Assembly: GCA_903910745.1 (NCBI GenBank)
Contig: CAIWAO010000067.1
Location: 1-64,000, forward strand
Length of the DNA stretch: 64,000 nucleotides
Reading direction: 5' to 3'
Source of the DNA: an uncultured Burkholderiales bacterium
GTDB lineage: Bacteria; Pseudomonadota; Gammaproteobacteria; Burkholderiales; Burkholderiaceae_C
Shown: positions 17,222 to 27,117 of the stretch, piece by piece
How positions within the stretch are numbered: the stretch's first letter is position 1
How the letters are laid out: each line of letters starts with the position of its first letter
Program-made: the position numbers and the translations under genes
Notes under the pieces: model-generated
What the model was told of the DNA's origin: nothing
Databases searched by the model: none
What the model saw: only the letters and a program-made list of their open reading frames with translations

Positions 17222-18267
17222 GCGCCGCAATACCCCCACAATCTCTCCCCTCAGCGGATGAGTTACTTCCTTTGAGGGTAATATTTGCAGGTACGCCTGA
17301 ATTTGCTCTAAAGGCACTTGAACTTTTACACAGCTCAGAGCCTCGCCGTGCAATAGTTGTTGGCGTTCTTTCTCAGCCCGATCGTCCAGCGGGCAGAGGG
17401 ATGAAGTTACAAGCATCGGTCGTCAAACAATTCGCAATCGATAGCCAAATTCCTTGCTCTCAACCCAGGAGCCTTCGCTTAGACGGTAAATACCCAGAAG
17501 ATGCGCTTGCGGCTCAAAAATTCATAAAAGATTTACAGCCAGACGTGATCATCGTTGCGGCTTATGGTCTCATACTTCCCAATTGGGTTCTTCAAAGCGC
17601 ACCCCTAGGTTGTTTGAATATCCACGCCTCGCTTTTACCCCGTTGGCGCGGCGCAGCCCCTATTCATAGAGCTATAGAGGCAGGAGATTTAAAGACCGGT
17701 ATTTGTATTATGCAAATGGATCAGGGTTTAGATACTGGTCCCATATTAATGTCGCAAGAATTAAAAATTGAGCCATTTGAGACGACGGCTTCAATGCATG
17801 ACAAACTTGCAACAAGCGGTGCGTTGTTACTTTTAGAAACACTGGCCCATATCAGCAGCTTAAAACCAATAGCCCAATCAAGTGAAGGGATCACTTATGC
17901 ACACAAAATTGAAAAAGCTGAAACTTGGATCGATTGGTCGAAAAGCTCAAAACAAATTGAGAGAAAGTTAAGGGCTTTTACACCCACACCAGGACTTCAA
18001 TCCTCTTTGAACGGGGAAACGCTTAAGATTTGGTCTGCAATTAGTTTAAACGATCTCATAACGCAAGGCACTGAGCAAAAGTCGCGACCTGGTTCAATCG
18101 TAAAAATTTCATCAAACTCAATAGATGTTCTAACCGGAGATGGTCTTTTGCGTATTACGGAGTTGCAAAAAGCCGGCGCCAAGCGCTTAGCGGTATCTTC
18201 TTTCATCCAAGGGTCTCCGATTCCTCAAGGCTCTTATTTTGAATCTGGCCCTAGGCAATTTTCTTAA
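17218..18267 (+). CDS. fmt: Methionyl-tRNA formyltransferase
   Basis: It formylates initiator Met-tRNA with 10-formyltetrahydrofolate. The catalytic N-terminal domain shows RVIFAGTPEFALKAL, QPDRPAGRGMKLQ, VVAAYGLILP and LNIHASLLPRWRGAAPI, with the His of the Asn-His-Asp triad. MQMDQGLDTGPIL gives the Asp region. The C-terminal tRNA-binding domain begins near TWIDWSKSSKQIERKLRAF. The start is uncertain: TTG at 17218 overlaps the def stop (TTGA) and gives 349 residues with a 17-residue extension; a second TTG just before RVIFAGTP would give the shorter classical N-terminus. Confidence 0.95.
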   Translation: MSAAIPPQSLPSADELLPLRVIFAGTPEFALKALELLHSSEPRRAIVVGVLSQPDRPAGRGMKLQASVVKQFAIDSQIPCSQPRSLRLDGKYPEDALAAQKFIKDLQPDVIIVAAYGLILPNWVLQSAPLGCLNIHASLLPRWRGAAPIHRAIEAGDLKTGICIMQMDQGLDTGPILMSQELKIEPFETTASMHDKLATSGALLLLETLAHISSLKPIAQSSEGITYAHKIEKAETWIDWSKSSKQIERKLRAFTPTPGLQSSLNGETLKIWSAISLNDLITQGTEQKSRPGSIVKISSNSIDVLTGDGLLRITELQKAGAKRLAVSSFIQGSPIPQGSYFESGPRQFS

Positions 18268-18289
18268 GGCTAATGGCTCAAAGTAATCC

Positions 18290-19039
18290 ATGTTTTTCAT
18301 AAAAGAAAACTATTCTCACCCAGCATTCAAGGTGGGCATGAGAGATATCAGCAGTGCCGCTCCAGGTGTAGCGGCTTGGGGCATGATGATTGGTGTAAGT
18401 ATGATTCAATCGGGTATGAGTGTGGTTGATTCAGTTGCGATGACTCTACTTGTCTTCGCAGGAAGCTCTCAACTTGCTGCAATTCCCTTGATCGTTGTAG
18501 GTGCGCCTCTTTGGGTGATTTGGGCAACTGCCTTTTGTGTCAACTTGCGTTTTGTAGTGTTCAGCGCCCATTTGCGAGGGTATATGATGAATTGGCCCAG
18601 ATGGCAAAGACTATGCGCAGCCTACTTGACGGCAGATTTATCTTATGTCCAGTTTGTCAGACGGTTTCAAATCCCTTCCACGGAACCAGAGGGGCAACGA
18701 GTTGAGCAGGCTTATTTGGCAGGAAACTGCTTTGTCAACTGGTCAAGTTGGATGATGGCTAGCCTGTTTGGAATAGCATTAGCTCACTACATACCGATTC
18801 AATGGGGACTTGGGTTTGCAGGTGTTTTAGCTCTTATTGGAGTCACCTGCTCGTTAGCCAACTCTTTGCTCAAGGTCATCTCCTGCGTTTCAGGAGGGTG
18901 TGTTGCAATTATTTATTTTTTACTCCCCTTAAAGCTAAATATACTTTTAGCAATAATCTGTTCGGTATGTACTTGCCTTTTACTCGAGGAGATTTACAGC
19001 CGCAATAATAAATCGCGTGAGGGCGCGTCCAATGACTGA
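18290..19039 (+). CDS. azlC: AzlC-type branched-chain amino acid exporter, large subunit
   Basis: 249 residues with several hydrophobic segments and the family block FAGSSQLAAIPLI plus VNLRFVVFSAHL. The N-terminus is hydrophilic (KENYSHPAFKVGMRD), then APGVAAWGMMIGVSMIQSGMS. AzlC and AzlD form a two-part inner-membrane exporter, known for branched-chain amino acids and analogues. The true substrate is not shown by the sequence. It begins 22 bases after fmt and overlaps azlD by eight bases, so the pair is translationally coupled. Confidence 0.88.
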   Translation: MFFIKENYSHPAFKVGMRDISSAAPGVAAWGMMIGVSMIQSGMSVVDSVAMTLLVFAGSSQLAAIPLIVVGAPLWVIWATAFCVNLRFVVFSAHLRGYMMNWPRWQRLCAAYLTADLSYVQFVRRFQIPSTEPEGQRVEQAYLAGNCFVNWSSWMMASLFGIALAHYIPIQWGLGFAGVLALIGVTCSLANSLLKVISCVSGGCVAIIYFLLPLKLNILLAIICSVCTCLLLEEIYSRNNKSREGASND

Positions 19040-19376
19040 GGCTTGGAATATGCTGTGCATTTTTGGGCTTGCCTTGATAACCTTAGTCACGCGCTCATTT
19101 TTCTTCATATCAGATAAACATTGGAAATTGCCCGAGGTCGTGGTGCGAGGGCTTCAATTTGCACCCATTGCAGCGTTGTCAGCCGTGATATTTCCTGAGA
19201 TATTTATTTGGCAAGGTGAGTTTGCCTTCCCTTTAACGAATGCGAAAATCTACGGAGCCCTTGCGGGTGGTGTATTTTTTATGATTAAACGAGGCAAAGG
19301 GCAAGCGGTCTTTGGTACGATCGTAGTTGGTATGTGCGTCTACATTCCGCTTCATTTAGGTATCGGTTGGAATTAA
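19032..19376 (+). CDS. azlD: AzlD-type branched-chain amino acid exporter, small subunit
   Basis: A 114-residue membrane protein with four hydrophobic stretches: MLCIFGLALITLVTRSFFF, QFAPIAALSAVIFPEIF, a central helix around IYGALAGGVFFMI, and AVFGTIVVGMCVYIPLHLG. The TLVTRSFFF and APIAALSAVIFPE blocks are typical of AzlD. The ORF track begins at GTG 19017, but the ATG at 19032 inside ATGACTGA at the azlC stop is the better start and leaves an eight-base overlap. Confidence 0.87.
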   Translation: MTEAWNMLCIFGLALITLVTRSFFFISDKHWKLPEVVVRGLQFAPIAALSAVIFPEIFIWQGEFAFPLTNAKIYGALAGGVFFMIKRGKGQAVFGTIVVGMCVYIPLHLGIGWN

Positions 19377-19408
19377 TTCACGTAATTCGAGTAATTTTTA
19401 TTTTCAAA

Positions 19409-20119
19409 ATGATTAACAAAATTGTCAACTCAATATCCGAAGCTATTACCAGTATTCAATCTGGTGCTTCTGTCATGGTCGGTGGCTTTGGAACCGCTGG
19501 GATACCTAACGAACTCATCGAGGGTTTTATTCAGATATTGAATGACAAAGATATCCGAAACCTAACAATCATCAATAACAATGCAGGAAATGGGGATGAG
19601 GGTCTTGCGGCTTTGCTTAAAACAGAGAGAGTTCAGAAAATTATCTGTAGCTACCCTCGCTCGACCGACTCTTATGTCTTTGATGCCCTCTACAAGGCCG
19701 GCAAAATTGAGCTGGAGTTGGTACCCCAGGGTAATTTATCTGAACGCATCCGAGCTGCGGGCGCTGGGATAGGGGCATTTTTTACCCCAACTGGCTACGG
19801 AACAGAGCTAGCAAAACACAGCGATGGCACACCCAAAGAGACTCGGGAAATCAATGGTCGAATGTATGTTTTAGAGTATCCCATTCACGCAGATTTTGCG
19901 CTCATCAAAGCTTACAAAGGAGACAGATGGGGCAATCTCACTTACAGAAAATCGGCTCGCAACTTTGGACCTTCCATGGCAATGGCTGCCAAGTGCACAG
20001 TAGCTTCTGTTTATGAAATACTAGATCTGGGGGACCTTGATCCCGAGAGTATCGTTACACCAGGTATTTTTGTGAATAAAATAATTTTAGTCCCAGAACC
20101 AAGTCACAAAGTACCATAA
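19409..20119 (+). CDS. pcaI: 3-oxoacid (probably 3-oxoadipate) CoA-transferase, subunit A
   Basis: This subunit, with subunit B, moves CoA from succinyl-CoA to a 3-oxoacid. The 236-residue protein begins MINKIVNSISEAI and shows VMVGGFGTAGIPNELI (the GGFGxxGxP CoA-binding loop), NNNAGNGDEGLAALL, LVPQGNLSERIRAAGAGIGAFFTPTG and YRKSARNFGP. The last blocks fit PcaI/CatI better than acetoacetate enzymes, but the substrate is inferred. The ORF track start at 19334 adds 25 unlikely residues; the ATG at 19409 is right. It precedes subunit B by 17 bases. No other protocatechuate genes are near. Confidence 0.88.
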   Translation: MINKIVNSISEAITSIQSGASVMVGGFGTAGIPNELIEGFIQILNDKDIRNLTIINNNAGNGDEGLAALLKTERVQKIICSYPRSTDSYVFDALYKAGKIELELVPQGNLSERIRAAGAGIGAFFTPTGYGTELAKHSDGTPKETREINGRMYVLEYPIHADFALIKAYKGDRWGNLTYRKSARNFGPSMAMAAKCTVASVYEILDLGDLDPESIVTPGIFVNKIILVPEPSHKVP

Positions 20120-20136
20120 ACCAAAAGTCTAATTTC

Positions 20137-20784
20137 ATGAATTACAAAACCAGGTCTAAAGACGCCATAGCAGCACGAATCGCTCAAGACATCCCGGCTG
20201 GCGCATATGTTAATTTAGGCATTGGAATGCCTGTCATGGTTGCAAACCATATACCGGCCGAGTCTGAGGTTTGCCTTCACAGTGAAAACGGTATTTTGGG
20301 CATGGGTCCAACACCTATTAAAGGTGAAGAAGATTATGACCTCATCAATGCCGGAAAACAACCCGTAACATTATTAGCCGGTGGCTCTTATTTTCATCAC
20401 ACAGATAGCTTTGCAATGATGAGAGCAGGGCACCTTGACATCTGTGTTCTTGGCGCATTTCAAGTGTCCACCCATGGGGACCTTGCCAACTGGCACACAG
20501 GCCTACCTGAGGATATCCCTGCTGTTGGCGGCGCAATGGATTTGGCCATTGGAGCAAAGCAAACTTGGGTAATGATGGACTTATTAACCAAATCCGGTCA
20601 AAGTAAAATCGTTGCTCAGTGCACTTATCCCCTTACAGGACTGGGCTGCGTTAAACGAGTTTATACAGATCATGCAACCTTTGAATGTTCCAAAGATGGA
20701 ATCTCTGTGATCGACACTGTAGAGGGCCTGAGCATTGCAGAGCTTGAGGGCATTACTGGAATTTCGTTGAAAAGCAAAAATTAA
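20137..20784 (+). CDS. pcaJ: 3-oxoacid (probably 3-oxoadipate) CoA-transferase, subunit B
   Basis: The catalytic subunit, 215 residues. The glutamate that forms the CoA thioester is E50 in HSENGILGMGP. The N-terminal AYVNLGIGMPVMVANHIP, AGGSYFHHTDSFAMMRAGHLD and HGDLANWHTG blocks all match the family. It follows pcaI closely and is followed by pgk after 16 bases, so degradative and glycolytic genes may share a transcript. The likely product, 3-oxoadipyl-CoA, feeds the TCA cycle where sucCD acts. Confidence 0.9.
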   Translation: MNYKTRSKDAIAARIAQDIPAGAYVNLGIGMPVMVANHIPAESEVCLHSENGILGMGPTPIKGEEDYDLINAGKQPVTLLAGGSYFHHTDSFAMMRAGHLDICVLGAFQVSTHGDLANWHTGLPEDIPAVGGAMDLAIGAKQTWVMMDLLTKSGQSKIVAQCTYPLTGLGCVKRVYTDHATFECSKDGISVIDTVEGLSIAELEGITGISLKSKN

Positions 20785-20800
20785 AAGTTGGAGACTTTGA

Positions 20801-21997
20801 ATGAAAATTATTCGTTTTAAAGATTTATGTGAGAACGGACAAGTTAATGGTAAGCGTGTGTTTATAAGAGCGGACATGAACGTCCCAATTGACAAAGACG
20901 GTCAAATCACAGAGGACACTCGTATTAAAGCCTCTATACCTTGCATTCAAATGGCTCTTAAAGCAGGTGCAGCTGTAATGGTGACCTCTCATCTGGGTCG
21001 GCCAACAGAAGGGGTGCTAAATAAGGAAGACTCTTTAATAAATGTAAGTCAACGCATGAGTGAGCTACTCGGCGCTCAAGTAGAGCTACGAACAGACTGG
21101 ATTAAAGGCGTCAGTGTTAAATCGGGGCAAGTCGTTCTTTTAGAAAATTGCCGTACCAATGTGGGCGAGAAAAAAAATGATGTGGCTCTAGCAAAACAAA
21201 TGGCAGCTCTTTGCGATATTTATGTAAATGATGCTTTTGGGACTGCACACCGCGCAGAGGGAACCACCTACGGCATTGCAGAGTATGCGCCTATTGCGTG
21301 TGCGGGTCCTTTGCTATCAGCAGAAATTGATGCCATCTCCAAAGCACTAGCTAATCCAAAAAGACCACTCGTTGCTATTGTTGCTGGATCAAAGGTGTCT
21401 ACAAAACTATCTATCCTAGAATCTCTTGCTGATAAAGTAGATCAACTAATAGTGGGTGGAGGCATAGCCAACACATTTTTACTTGCCAGCGGACATTCCA
21501 TAGGAAAAAGCTTAGCGGAGCCAGGTTTAGTTGATCAGGCGCTGGCTGTTATGAAAACAATGAAGTCAAGAGGTGCTGAGGTACCACTTCCCACTGATGT
21601 TGTAGTTGCTAAAGGATTTGATGCAAATTCCCCTGCAAGTATTAAATCTATACAAAATGTTGAAGATGATGATTTGATTCTAGATATTGGACCGAACACC
21701 GCAGAGTCTTTAAGCAGACAATTACTTAAAGCTGGAACAATTGTTTGGAATGGGCCCGTAGGTGTTTTTGAATTTGCTGCTTTTGAAAACGGCACAAAAA
21801 CTATTGCTCAAGCAATAGCTGCATCTAAGGCTTTTACGCTTGCTGGTGGCGGAGACACATTGGCTGCAATTGCAAAATATGGAATTGAAAATAATGTCGA
21901 CTACATCTCTACAGGTGGAGGGGCATTTTTAGAGGTTCTTGAGGGTAAAACTTTGCCTGCGTTTGAAATCTTACTCAAGCGCGCAGAGCACAAATAA
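20801..21997 (+). CDS. pgk: Phosphoglycerate kinase
   Basis: It makes ATP from 1,3-bisphosphoglycerate in glycolysis. The 398-residue enzyme carries [15 protein letters not shown] (substrate Arg/Asp), [52 protein letters not shown] (nucleotide Lys), [15 protein letters not shown] and [10 protein letters not shown]...[17 protein letters not shown]. Length and motif order are normal. A ribosome site, GTTGGAG, lies upstream of the ATG. It begins the glycolysis-purine stretch pgk-(desaturase)-pyk-fba-purC; in related genomes pyk follows directly, so the desaturase gene is an insertion in that order. Confidence 0.97.
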   Translation: MKIIRFKDLCENGQVNGKRVFIRADMNVPIDKDGQITEDTRIKASIPCIQMALKAGAAVMVTSHLGRPTEGVLNKEDSLINVSQRMSELLGAQVELRTDWIKGVSVKSGQVVLLENCRTNVGEKKNDVALAKQMAALCDIYVNDAFGTAHRAEGTTYGIAEYAPIACAGPLLSAEIDAISKALANPKRPLVAIVAGSKVSTKLSILESLADKVDQLIVGGGIANTFLLASGHSIGKSLAEPGLVDQALAVMKTMKSRGAEVPLPTDVVVAKGFDANSPASIKSIQNVEDDDLILDIGPNTAESLSRQLLKAGTIVWNGPVGVFEFAAFENGTKTIAQAIAASKAFTLAGGGDTLAAIAKYGIENNVDYISTGGGAFLEVLEGKTLPAFEILLKRAEHK

Positions 21998-22011
21998 GCC
22001 TCCACTGTAAC

Positions 22012-22052
22012 TAGGGATTGGTTTTATGAATAAAGCCAATTTCCCTATTTTC
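22012..22052 (+). terminator. Terminator between pgk and the desaturase gene
   Basis: TAGGGA-TTGG-TTTTAT pairs with ATAAAG-CCAA-TT-TCCCTA around a two-base loop, with a two-base bulge, followed by TTTTC. It lies between two convergent genes and can serve both. Confidence 0.65.
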
Positions 22053-22069
22053 AACAAAAAGCAAGTCTT

Positions 22070-23173
22070 TTAGCTTGACTCAACCGCGCTAGATGTAAGG
22101 GGATGGGGAACGCTGGTAAAGTGCCCTTTGTAATCAGTCCAACACTTGTGTGTGAAGTCGTATAACTTACAAGACTTAGCCGTTTCAAAGTACCAAGACC
22201 AAGAAAAGGGTTGAATAATAATCCGCTCGGGCAACAACTCTTCTAGTTTGGATTGGGCTGCTTTGAGCTTGTAAAGAGGGATGCTCATGTCTACGTGGTG
22301 TGCAGTGTGCTCCATGATGTGATGCATCAAGGCGCCAATTCTGAACGGAAAGGTCAAATGAACTGTGGTGGACACAAAAGGTTGAGCTTTAGACCAAGCA
22401 CTTCGGTCGTCGTGCCAAGAAACTTTGACGTGTGTGTGGTGAACATAGACTACGAAACCGATCATTGCGCACCAAAACATAAATGGCACGAATACCGTGG
22501 TGAATAAAACCCACAATACCGACTGATTGGTCAGAAACGCTGCTGTAATACTAAGCGCCAACCAAACTGCAGCAAACCCACAAACCAATAAATTGTCTTG
22601 GATAAAAATTGCTCTTTGTGTTGGCATTTGCTCCTTAGTAGGAAAAATCATTTTTTTCCACCAAATCTCGATCATGTAGTAGATTCCTGGAGCCCAACCG
22701 CTTCTGTAAAGTCGGTCACGCATACGAGACAAAAAGCCTAGTTGAGAATATTCTTCTTTGGTGAGAGGAGCCCAAACAAAATCAAAGCCTTTTAGATTGG
22801 TGTAACCGTGATGTACAACATTGTGCCCAATATCCCATAAACTAAAAGGAGTGAGAGAGGGCAAAAATGCAATCCGCCCAAGCCATTTGTTCAGTGTACG
22901 GTGGGGGGTCAGACTTTGATGACAGGCGTCATGCCCAATAATAAACAGGCGTCCAATGCAAAACCCAGCGGCAAGGGAGCATAAAAGTTGCTGCCAAGCA
23001 GCGTCAAACAATACAGCGCCCGCCATAAAGCCAGCCCAGACGATGTAGTCCACAACTAGCATTGTTAAAGCATTGAGCGTTGTTTTAGCCGACAAGGGAA
23101 GTAACCACTCGCGGATTATTTTCCTGTGCGGTATTGGCTCCCCAGGAGGAATTGGTAATTCAGGTGAATTCAT
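22070..23173 (-). CDS. Membrane fatty acid desaturase
   Basis: A 367-residue di-iron membrane desaturase. The three histidine boxes are HDACH (81-85), HNVVHH (117-122) and HTAHH (289-293), and an extra HHTH at 245-248 lies in a membrane-proximal loop. Hydrophobic segments flank them (about 34-55, 62-80, 197-245). Such enzymes introduce double bonds into acyl chains or hydroxylate related substrates; the position cannot be told. It stands on the opposite strand between pgk and pyk, with a terminator on its 3' side and a 307-base region on its 5' side. Cold-adapted lipid tuning is a possible role, not shown. Confidence 0.88.
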   Translation of the reverse strand: MNSPELPIPPGEPIPHRKIIREWLLPLSAKTTLNALTMLVVDYIVWAGFMAGAVLFDAAWQQLLCSLAAGFCIGRLFIIGHDACHQSLTPHRTLNKWLGRIAFLPSLTPFSLWDIGHNVVHHGYTNLKGFDFVWAPLTKEEYSQLGFLSRMRDRLYRSGWAPGIYYMIEIWWKKMIFPTKEQMPTQRAIFIQDNLLVCGFAAVWLALSITAAFLTNQSVLWVLFTTVFVPFMFWCAMIGFVVYVHHTHVKVSWHDDRSAWSKAQPFVSTTVHLTFPFRIGALMHHIMEHTAHHVDMSIPLYKLKAAQSKLEELLPERIIIQPFSWSWYFETAKSCKLYDFTHKCWTDYKGHFTSVPHPLTSSAVESS

Positions 23174-23480
23174 ATAGTGAGTCTCTCAAATTCTTTTTAG
23201 TTTAAACGTGGATGTGCCTTGTGCACGCAGCAGTTTAAAAATCATGCGTCTATTGTAACCATCATGCTGTATTAATGGAAGTCAGTATTTATAGCCTTTT
23301 AATTTGTAATTGCATTGCATTGATTTGAGACAAAGAACAGCACTTTATTAGCTCATCATGTTCTTGTCATCACCACAGATCATTGATTCAAATATTCAAT
23401 TAATAGGGCCGTTTACCCGAGTACTTTTTGTCATCATTTCATGTGAAAATCATTGTTTTTAATGGCTATAGGTTATAAAA
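23174..23480. other. Intergenic region between divergent desaturase and pyk genes
   Basis: This 307-base A/T-rich region contains no ORF, tRNA or terminator that I can support. It must hold two divergent promoters. The most regular element is the near-palindrome CATTTCATGTGAAAAT at 23435-23450, 31 bases before the pyk start, which could be an operator. No riboswitch fold was recognised. Confidence 0.4.
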
Positions 23481-24917
23481 ATGAAGACACGTCGCGCAAC
23501 CAAAATCGTTGCAACTCTTGGCCCAGCCTCCAACGATCCCGCCTTATTGGAAAAAATGATTCTTGCCGGGGTTAATGTAGTTCGTTTGAACTTTAGTCAT
23601 GGCAAACCGCAAGATCACATTGATATGGCCAAACGGGTAAGGGAGATATCAGCCAAAACCGGGATTGAAGTGGCAATCATGGCGGATCTGCAGGGTCCAA
23701 AAATTAGGGTCGGTAAATTTGCTGATGGCTTTGTCATGTTGAAGGGGGGCGATAGTTTTGTATTAGATGCGTCAAGGGAGCCTCCAGGTGATATCGGCGG
23801 AGTGGGGCTAGACTATAAAGAGCTGCCACAAGACGTTCGCTCAGAGGACATTTTGCTACTCAATGACGGAATGATCGTTTTAAAAGTTGAGAAAGTGATT
23901 GGCGAACAAATTCACACCAAAGTCATTACTGGAGGGAAGCTATCAAACAACAAGGGCATCAATAAACAAGGAGGCGGACTCAGCGCTGCAGCACTTACCT
24001 CTAAGGATATGGAGGACATCAAAACCGCAATGAGCTTTCAAGCTGATTACGTTGCTGTTAGTTTTCCCAAAAATGCAACAGATATGGAGATGGCTCGCCA
24101 ACTCACAACCGTTGCTGCAGCTCCGTTTAAGCACAAACCCGGGTTGATCGCAAAAATTGAACGCGCAGAAGCAATTCCTAACCTAGAAGAGATTTTGAGG
24201 GCAAGTGACGGAATTATGGTCGCCAGGGGGGACCTGGCCGTTGAAGTAGGAAATGCGACAGTTCCAGCACTTCAAAAAAGAATGATCAAACTAGCTCGAG
24301 AAGCTGATAAATTGGTGATAACTGCAACTCAAATGATGGAGAGCATGATCACCAACCCCTCCCCAACTAGGGCAGAGGTTAGCGATGTTGCAAATGCAGT
24401 TCTTGACGGCACGGACGCGGTGATGTTGAGCGCGGAGACCGCAGCGGGGAGCTTCCCCCTTGAAACGGTCGAACAGATGGCGCAAATCTGTGTCGCAGCC
24501 GAAGCGGCTGAAGTAGTCGAGCTAGATAACGACTTTCTCGGGAAAACTTTTACTCGAATAGACCAGACTATTGCCTTAGGGGCATTGTTTACTGCTCACC
24601 ACCTTGGAGCAAAAGCATTGATTGCGCTTACTGAGTCAGGATCTACGCCTTTGTGGATGAGTAGGCACAAAATTCATATCCCGATCTACGCGCTGACTCA
24701 TAAATTAAGCACCCAACGCAAAATGGCCTTGTATAGGAATGTAGATGCTTTATTGCTTGATACAAGCCTTGATAGAGACACAGCACTAGCTCAGGCGGAA
24801 AAACACCTCAAAACGCAAAATATTTTTCAAAAAGGTGATGTTTATGCCATTACTTGCGGCGAGCCTATGGGGTCTCCAGGGGGTACAAATATGCTCAAAA
24901 TTAGTGAAGTTTCTTAA
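23481..24917 (+). CDS. pyk: Pyruvate kinase
   Basis: It converts phosphoenolpyruvate and ADP to pyruvate and ATP. The 478-residue enzyme begins [17 protein letters not shown] and shows [24 protein letters not shown], the catalytic lysine block [30 protein letters not shown], and [31 protein letters not shown]. The C-terminal effector domain ends in [16 protein letters not shown]. All active-site blocks are present. It is followed by fba. Confidence 0.97.
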   Translation: MKTRRATKIVATLGPASNDPALLEKMILAGVNVVRLNFSHGKPQDHIDMAKRVREISAKTGIEVAIMADLQGPKIRVGKFADGFVMLKGGDSFVLDASREPPGDIGGVGLDYKELPQDVRSEDILLLNDGMIVLKVEKVIGEQIHTKVITGGKLSNNKGINKQGGGLSAAALTSKDMEDIKTAMSFQADYVAVSFPKNATDMEMARQLTTVAAAPFKHKPGLIAKIERAEAIPNLEEILRASDGIMVARGDLAVEVGNATVPALQKRMIKLAREADKLVITATQMMESMITNPSPTRAEVSDVANAVLDGTDAVMLSAETAAGSFPLETVEQMAQICVAAEAAEVVELDNDFLGKTFTRIDQTIALGALFTAHHLGAKALIALTESGSTPLWMSRHKIHIPIYALTHKLSTQRKMALYRNVDALLLDTSLDRDTALAQAEKHLKTQNIFQKGDVYAITCGEPMGSPGGTNMLKISEVS

Positions 24918-25015
24918 CTTTTCAGTACCAACTCTCCAACAATTATCTTAATGAGTCTTGTAGAATTAAAACAAGCAACCAAAATCCCTCAACCTACTTC
25001 ACTTCACAGACTCAT

Positions 25016-26080
25016 ATGCCACTCGTCTCTTTACGCGAACTTCTCGATCACGCCGCTGAAAATACTTATGGAATTCCAGCCTTCAATGTAAACAATCTTG
25101 AACAAGTTCAAGCCATTATGGACGCTGCGAATGAAACCGGAGCACCGGTGATCATGCAGGCGAGTGCTGGAGCTAGAAAATATGCAGGCGAAGGTTTTTT
25201 AAAACATTTAATTCAAGCAGCTGTTGAGTCCTATCCCCATATTCCCGTTGTTATGCACCAAGACCATGGGCAAAGTCCAGATATCTGTTCAGGAGCAATT
25301 GATTTAGGATTTAGCTCCGTGATGATGGACGGCTCATTAATGGCGGATGGAAAAACCATTGCCTCTTATGAATACAACACTGATGTTACAAAAAAAGTTG
25401 TTCAAATGGCGCACAAGCTAGGCGTGAGCGTTGAAGGCGAGCTAGGCTGTCTAGGCAGTCTAGAGACGATGAAGGGCGACAAAGAGGACGGACACGGCAC
25501 TGATGCCACAATGACTAGGGAGCAACTCTTAACAGACCCTGAACAAGCAGCAGATTTTGTAAAGCACACCCAAGTCGACGCTCTTGCAATTGCAATTGGG
25601 ACTAGCCACGGAGCTTACAAATTCTCTCGCAAACCGACCGGTGACATCCTAGCAATTGAACGTATCAAAGAAATTAATCGACGCATCCCAAATACTCACT
25701 TGGTAATGCACGGGTCATCGTCTGTCCCCCAAGATTTGCTGGCGAAAATTCGCGAGTTTGGTGGAAACATGAAGGAAACCTACGGGGTACCTGTAGAAGA
25801 AATTCAGCATGCAATCAAATTCGGTGTAAGAAAGATTAATATTGATACAGATATACGCTTGGCCATGACGGCTGCAGTTCGTGAGTTTTTCAATAAAAAC
25901 CCAGAGAAATTTGATCCCCGCGAGTTTTTGAAGCCCGCCCGAGAGGCTGCAAAACTTTTGTGCAAACAGCGCTACATTGAATTTGGGTGTGAAGGACAGG
26001 GACCTAAAGTCAAAGGCCAATCATTATCAGTCATTGCATCTAAATATGCGAGTGGCGCACTAGCGCCAGTGGTTCAATAA
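25016..26080 (+). CDS. fba: Fructose-bisphosphate aldolase, class II
   Basis: A zinc-dependent aldolase that interconverts fructose 1,6-bisphosphate and two triose phosphates. The 354 residues include [29 protein letters not shown] at 78-89 (zinc His and catalytic Asp83), [33 protein letters not shown] and [21 protein letters not shown]. The form resembles the Calvin-cycle (CbbA-like) class IIB type common in betaproteobacteria. It is followed by a clear terminator. The ATG at 25016 gives the standard start [10 protein letters not shown]. Confidence 0.97.
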   Translation: MPLVSLRELLDHAAENTYGIPAFNVNNLEQVQAIMDAANETGAPVIMQASAGARKYAGEGFLKHLIQAAVESYPHIPVVMHQDHGQSPDICSGAIDLGFSSVMMDGSLMADGKTIASYEYNTDVTKKVVQMAHKLGVSVEGELGCLGSLETMKGDKEDGHGTDATMTREQLLTDPEQAADFVKHTQVDALAIAIGTSHGAYKFSRKPTGDILAIERIKEINRRIPNTHLVMHGSSSVPQDLLAKIREFGGNMKETYGVPVEEIQHAIKFGVRKINIDTDIRLAMTAAVREFFNKNPEKFDPREFLKPAREAAKLLCKQRYIEFGCEGQGPKVKGQSLSVIASKYASGALAPVVQ

Positions 26081-26099
26081 AACACGTAATATTTAGTGT

Positions 26100-26130
26100 A
26101 GGCGTCACCCAAAAGTGGCGCCTATTTTTA
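26100..26130 (+). terminator. Rho-independent terminator after fba
   Basis: AGGCG-T-CAC (26100-26108) pairs with GTG-G-CGCCT (26115-26123) over a six-base loop, followed by ATTTTTATTT. It sits 20 bases behind the fba stop and before purC. Confidence 0.85.
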
Positions 26131-26159
26131 TTTAATCATTTATAAATAATTTCTCACCT

Positions 26160-27068
26160 ATGTCTGTTGCTTTGCACTCCTCAAATCTGAAATCACTGCC
26201 CCTTCTTGCCAGAGGAAAAGTAAGGGACAACTACGCAGTTGGAGAAGACAAAATACTCATGGTTGCTAGCGACCGTATCAGTGCATTTGACGTGGTAATG
26301 GGCGAGGCCATACCAGGGAAAGGGGCACTGCTAACCCAGATGGCTTTATTTTGGTTTGATAAGCTTGGACCAAAAGGTTTAAACATTTGTCCAAATCATC
26401 TCACAGGTGAAGATCCAACCCAGTTTGTCAGCCAAGAAGAGTCCGAACAAGTGCTGGGTCGATCGATGATCGTAAAGCGTTTAACCCCCCTGCCTATTGA
26501 GGCTGTTGTGAGGGGGTATCTGGCAGGAAGTGGTTGGAGTGAGTACCAAGTCGGACAAAATGTCTGTGGTGTTCCTTTGCCCGCGCATTTACAAAATGCA
26601 TCTCGGCTCAGTGATCCCATTTTCACACCTGCGGCTAAAGCTGAGGCGGGCGAACATGACGAGAACATTACTTTTAATCAAGTAGTTGATAAAGTAGGAC
26701 TAACTTTGGCCAATAAAGTCAGGGAGTACAGCATTAATTTGTATCTTGCTGCCAGTGAGATCGCGGCAAAAGCTGGGATCATAATTGCAGATACCAAATT
26801 TGAATTCGGACTTGATCAGGATGGAACTCTGGTCTTAATGGATGAGATCCTCACACCGGACTCCTCAAGGTATTGGCCTGCTGAGGATTACGAAGTTGGC
26901 TCAAACCCACCTAGTTTTGACAAGCAGTTTTTGAGGGATTGGCTAAATACCTGTACTGTTAACGGATTGCCTTGGAATAAAACTCCCCCTGCGCCGCCCC
27001 TCCCACAGGACGTAATCTTGAAAACAGCAGAGAAATACCAGGAAGCCTGGACACGACTTAATAAGTAG
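26160..27068 (+). CDS. purC: Phosphoribosylaminoimidazole-succinocarboxamide synthase
   Basis: It joins aspartate to CAIR in purine synthesis, using ATP. The 302 residues show [72 protein letters not shown] and [15 protein letters not shown]. This is the longer form (about 300 residues) usual in Burkholderiales. The purine genes purE and purK lie 1 kb downstream on the same strand, interrupted by the reverse-strand cnoX gene. Confidence 0.96.
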   Translation: MSVALHSSNLKSLPLLARGKVRDNYAVGEDKILMVASDRISAFDVVMGEAIPGKGALLTQMALFWFDKLGPKGLNICPNHLTGEDPTQFVSQEESEQVLGRSMIVKRLTPLPIEAVVRGYLAGSGWSEYQVGQNVCGVPLPAHLQNASRLSDPIFTPAAKAEAGEHDENITFNQVVDKVGLTLANKVREYSINLYLAASEIAAKAGIIIADTKFEFGLDQDGTLVLMDEILTPDSSRYWPAEDYEVGSNPPSFDKQFLRDWLNTCTVNGLPWNKTPPAPPLPQDVILKTAEKYQEAWTRLNK

Positions 27069-27087
27069 TCATGATCCGGTCCCATAT

Positions 27088-27117
27088 GCGCTTAAAACTC
27101 GCTATTTAGTTAAGCGC
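27088..27117. terminator. Hairpin between convergent purC and cnoX
   Basis: GCGCTTAA (27088-27095) pairs perfectly with TTAAGCGC (27110-27117) over a 14-base loop. The right arm overlaps the last codons of cnoX. No T-run follows on either strand, so termination strength is uncertain. Confidence 0.45.

Noticed and set aside
23435-23450. CATTTCATGTGAAAAT as a parS site
   Set aside because: It resembles the core of TGTTTCACGTGAAACA but differs at five positions including the central CG, and lies about 40 kb from parAB. More likely a chance or local operator palindrome.
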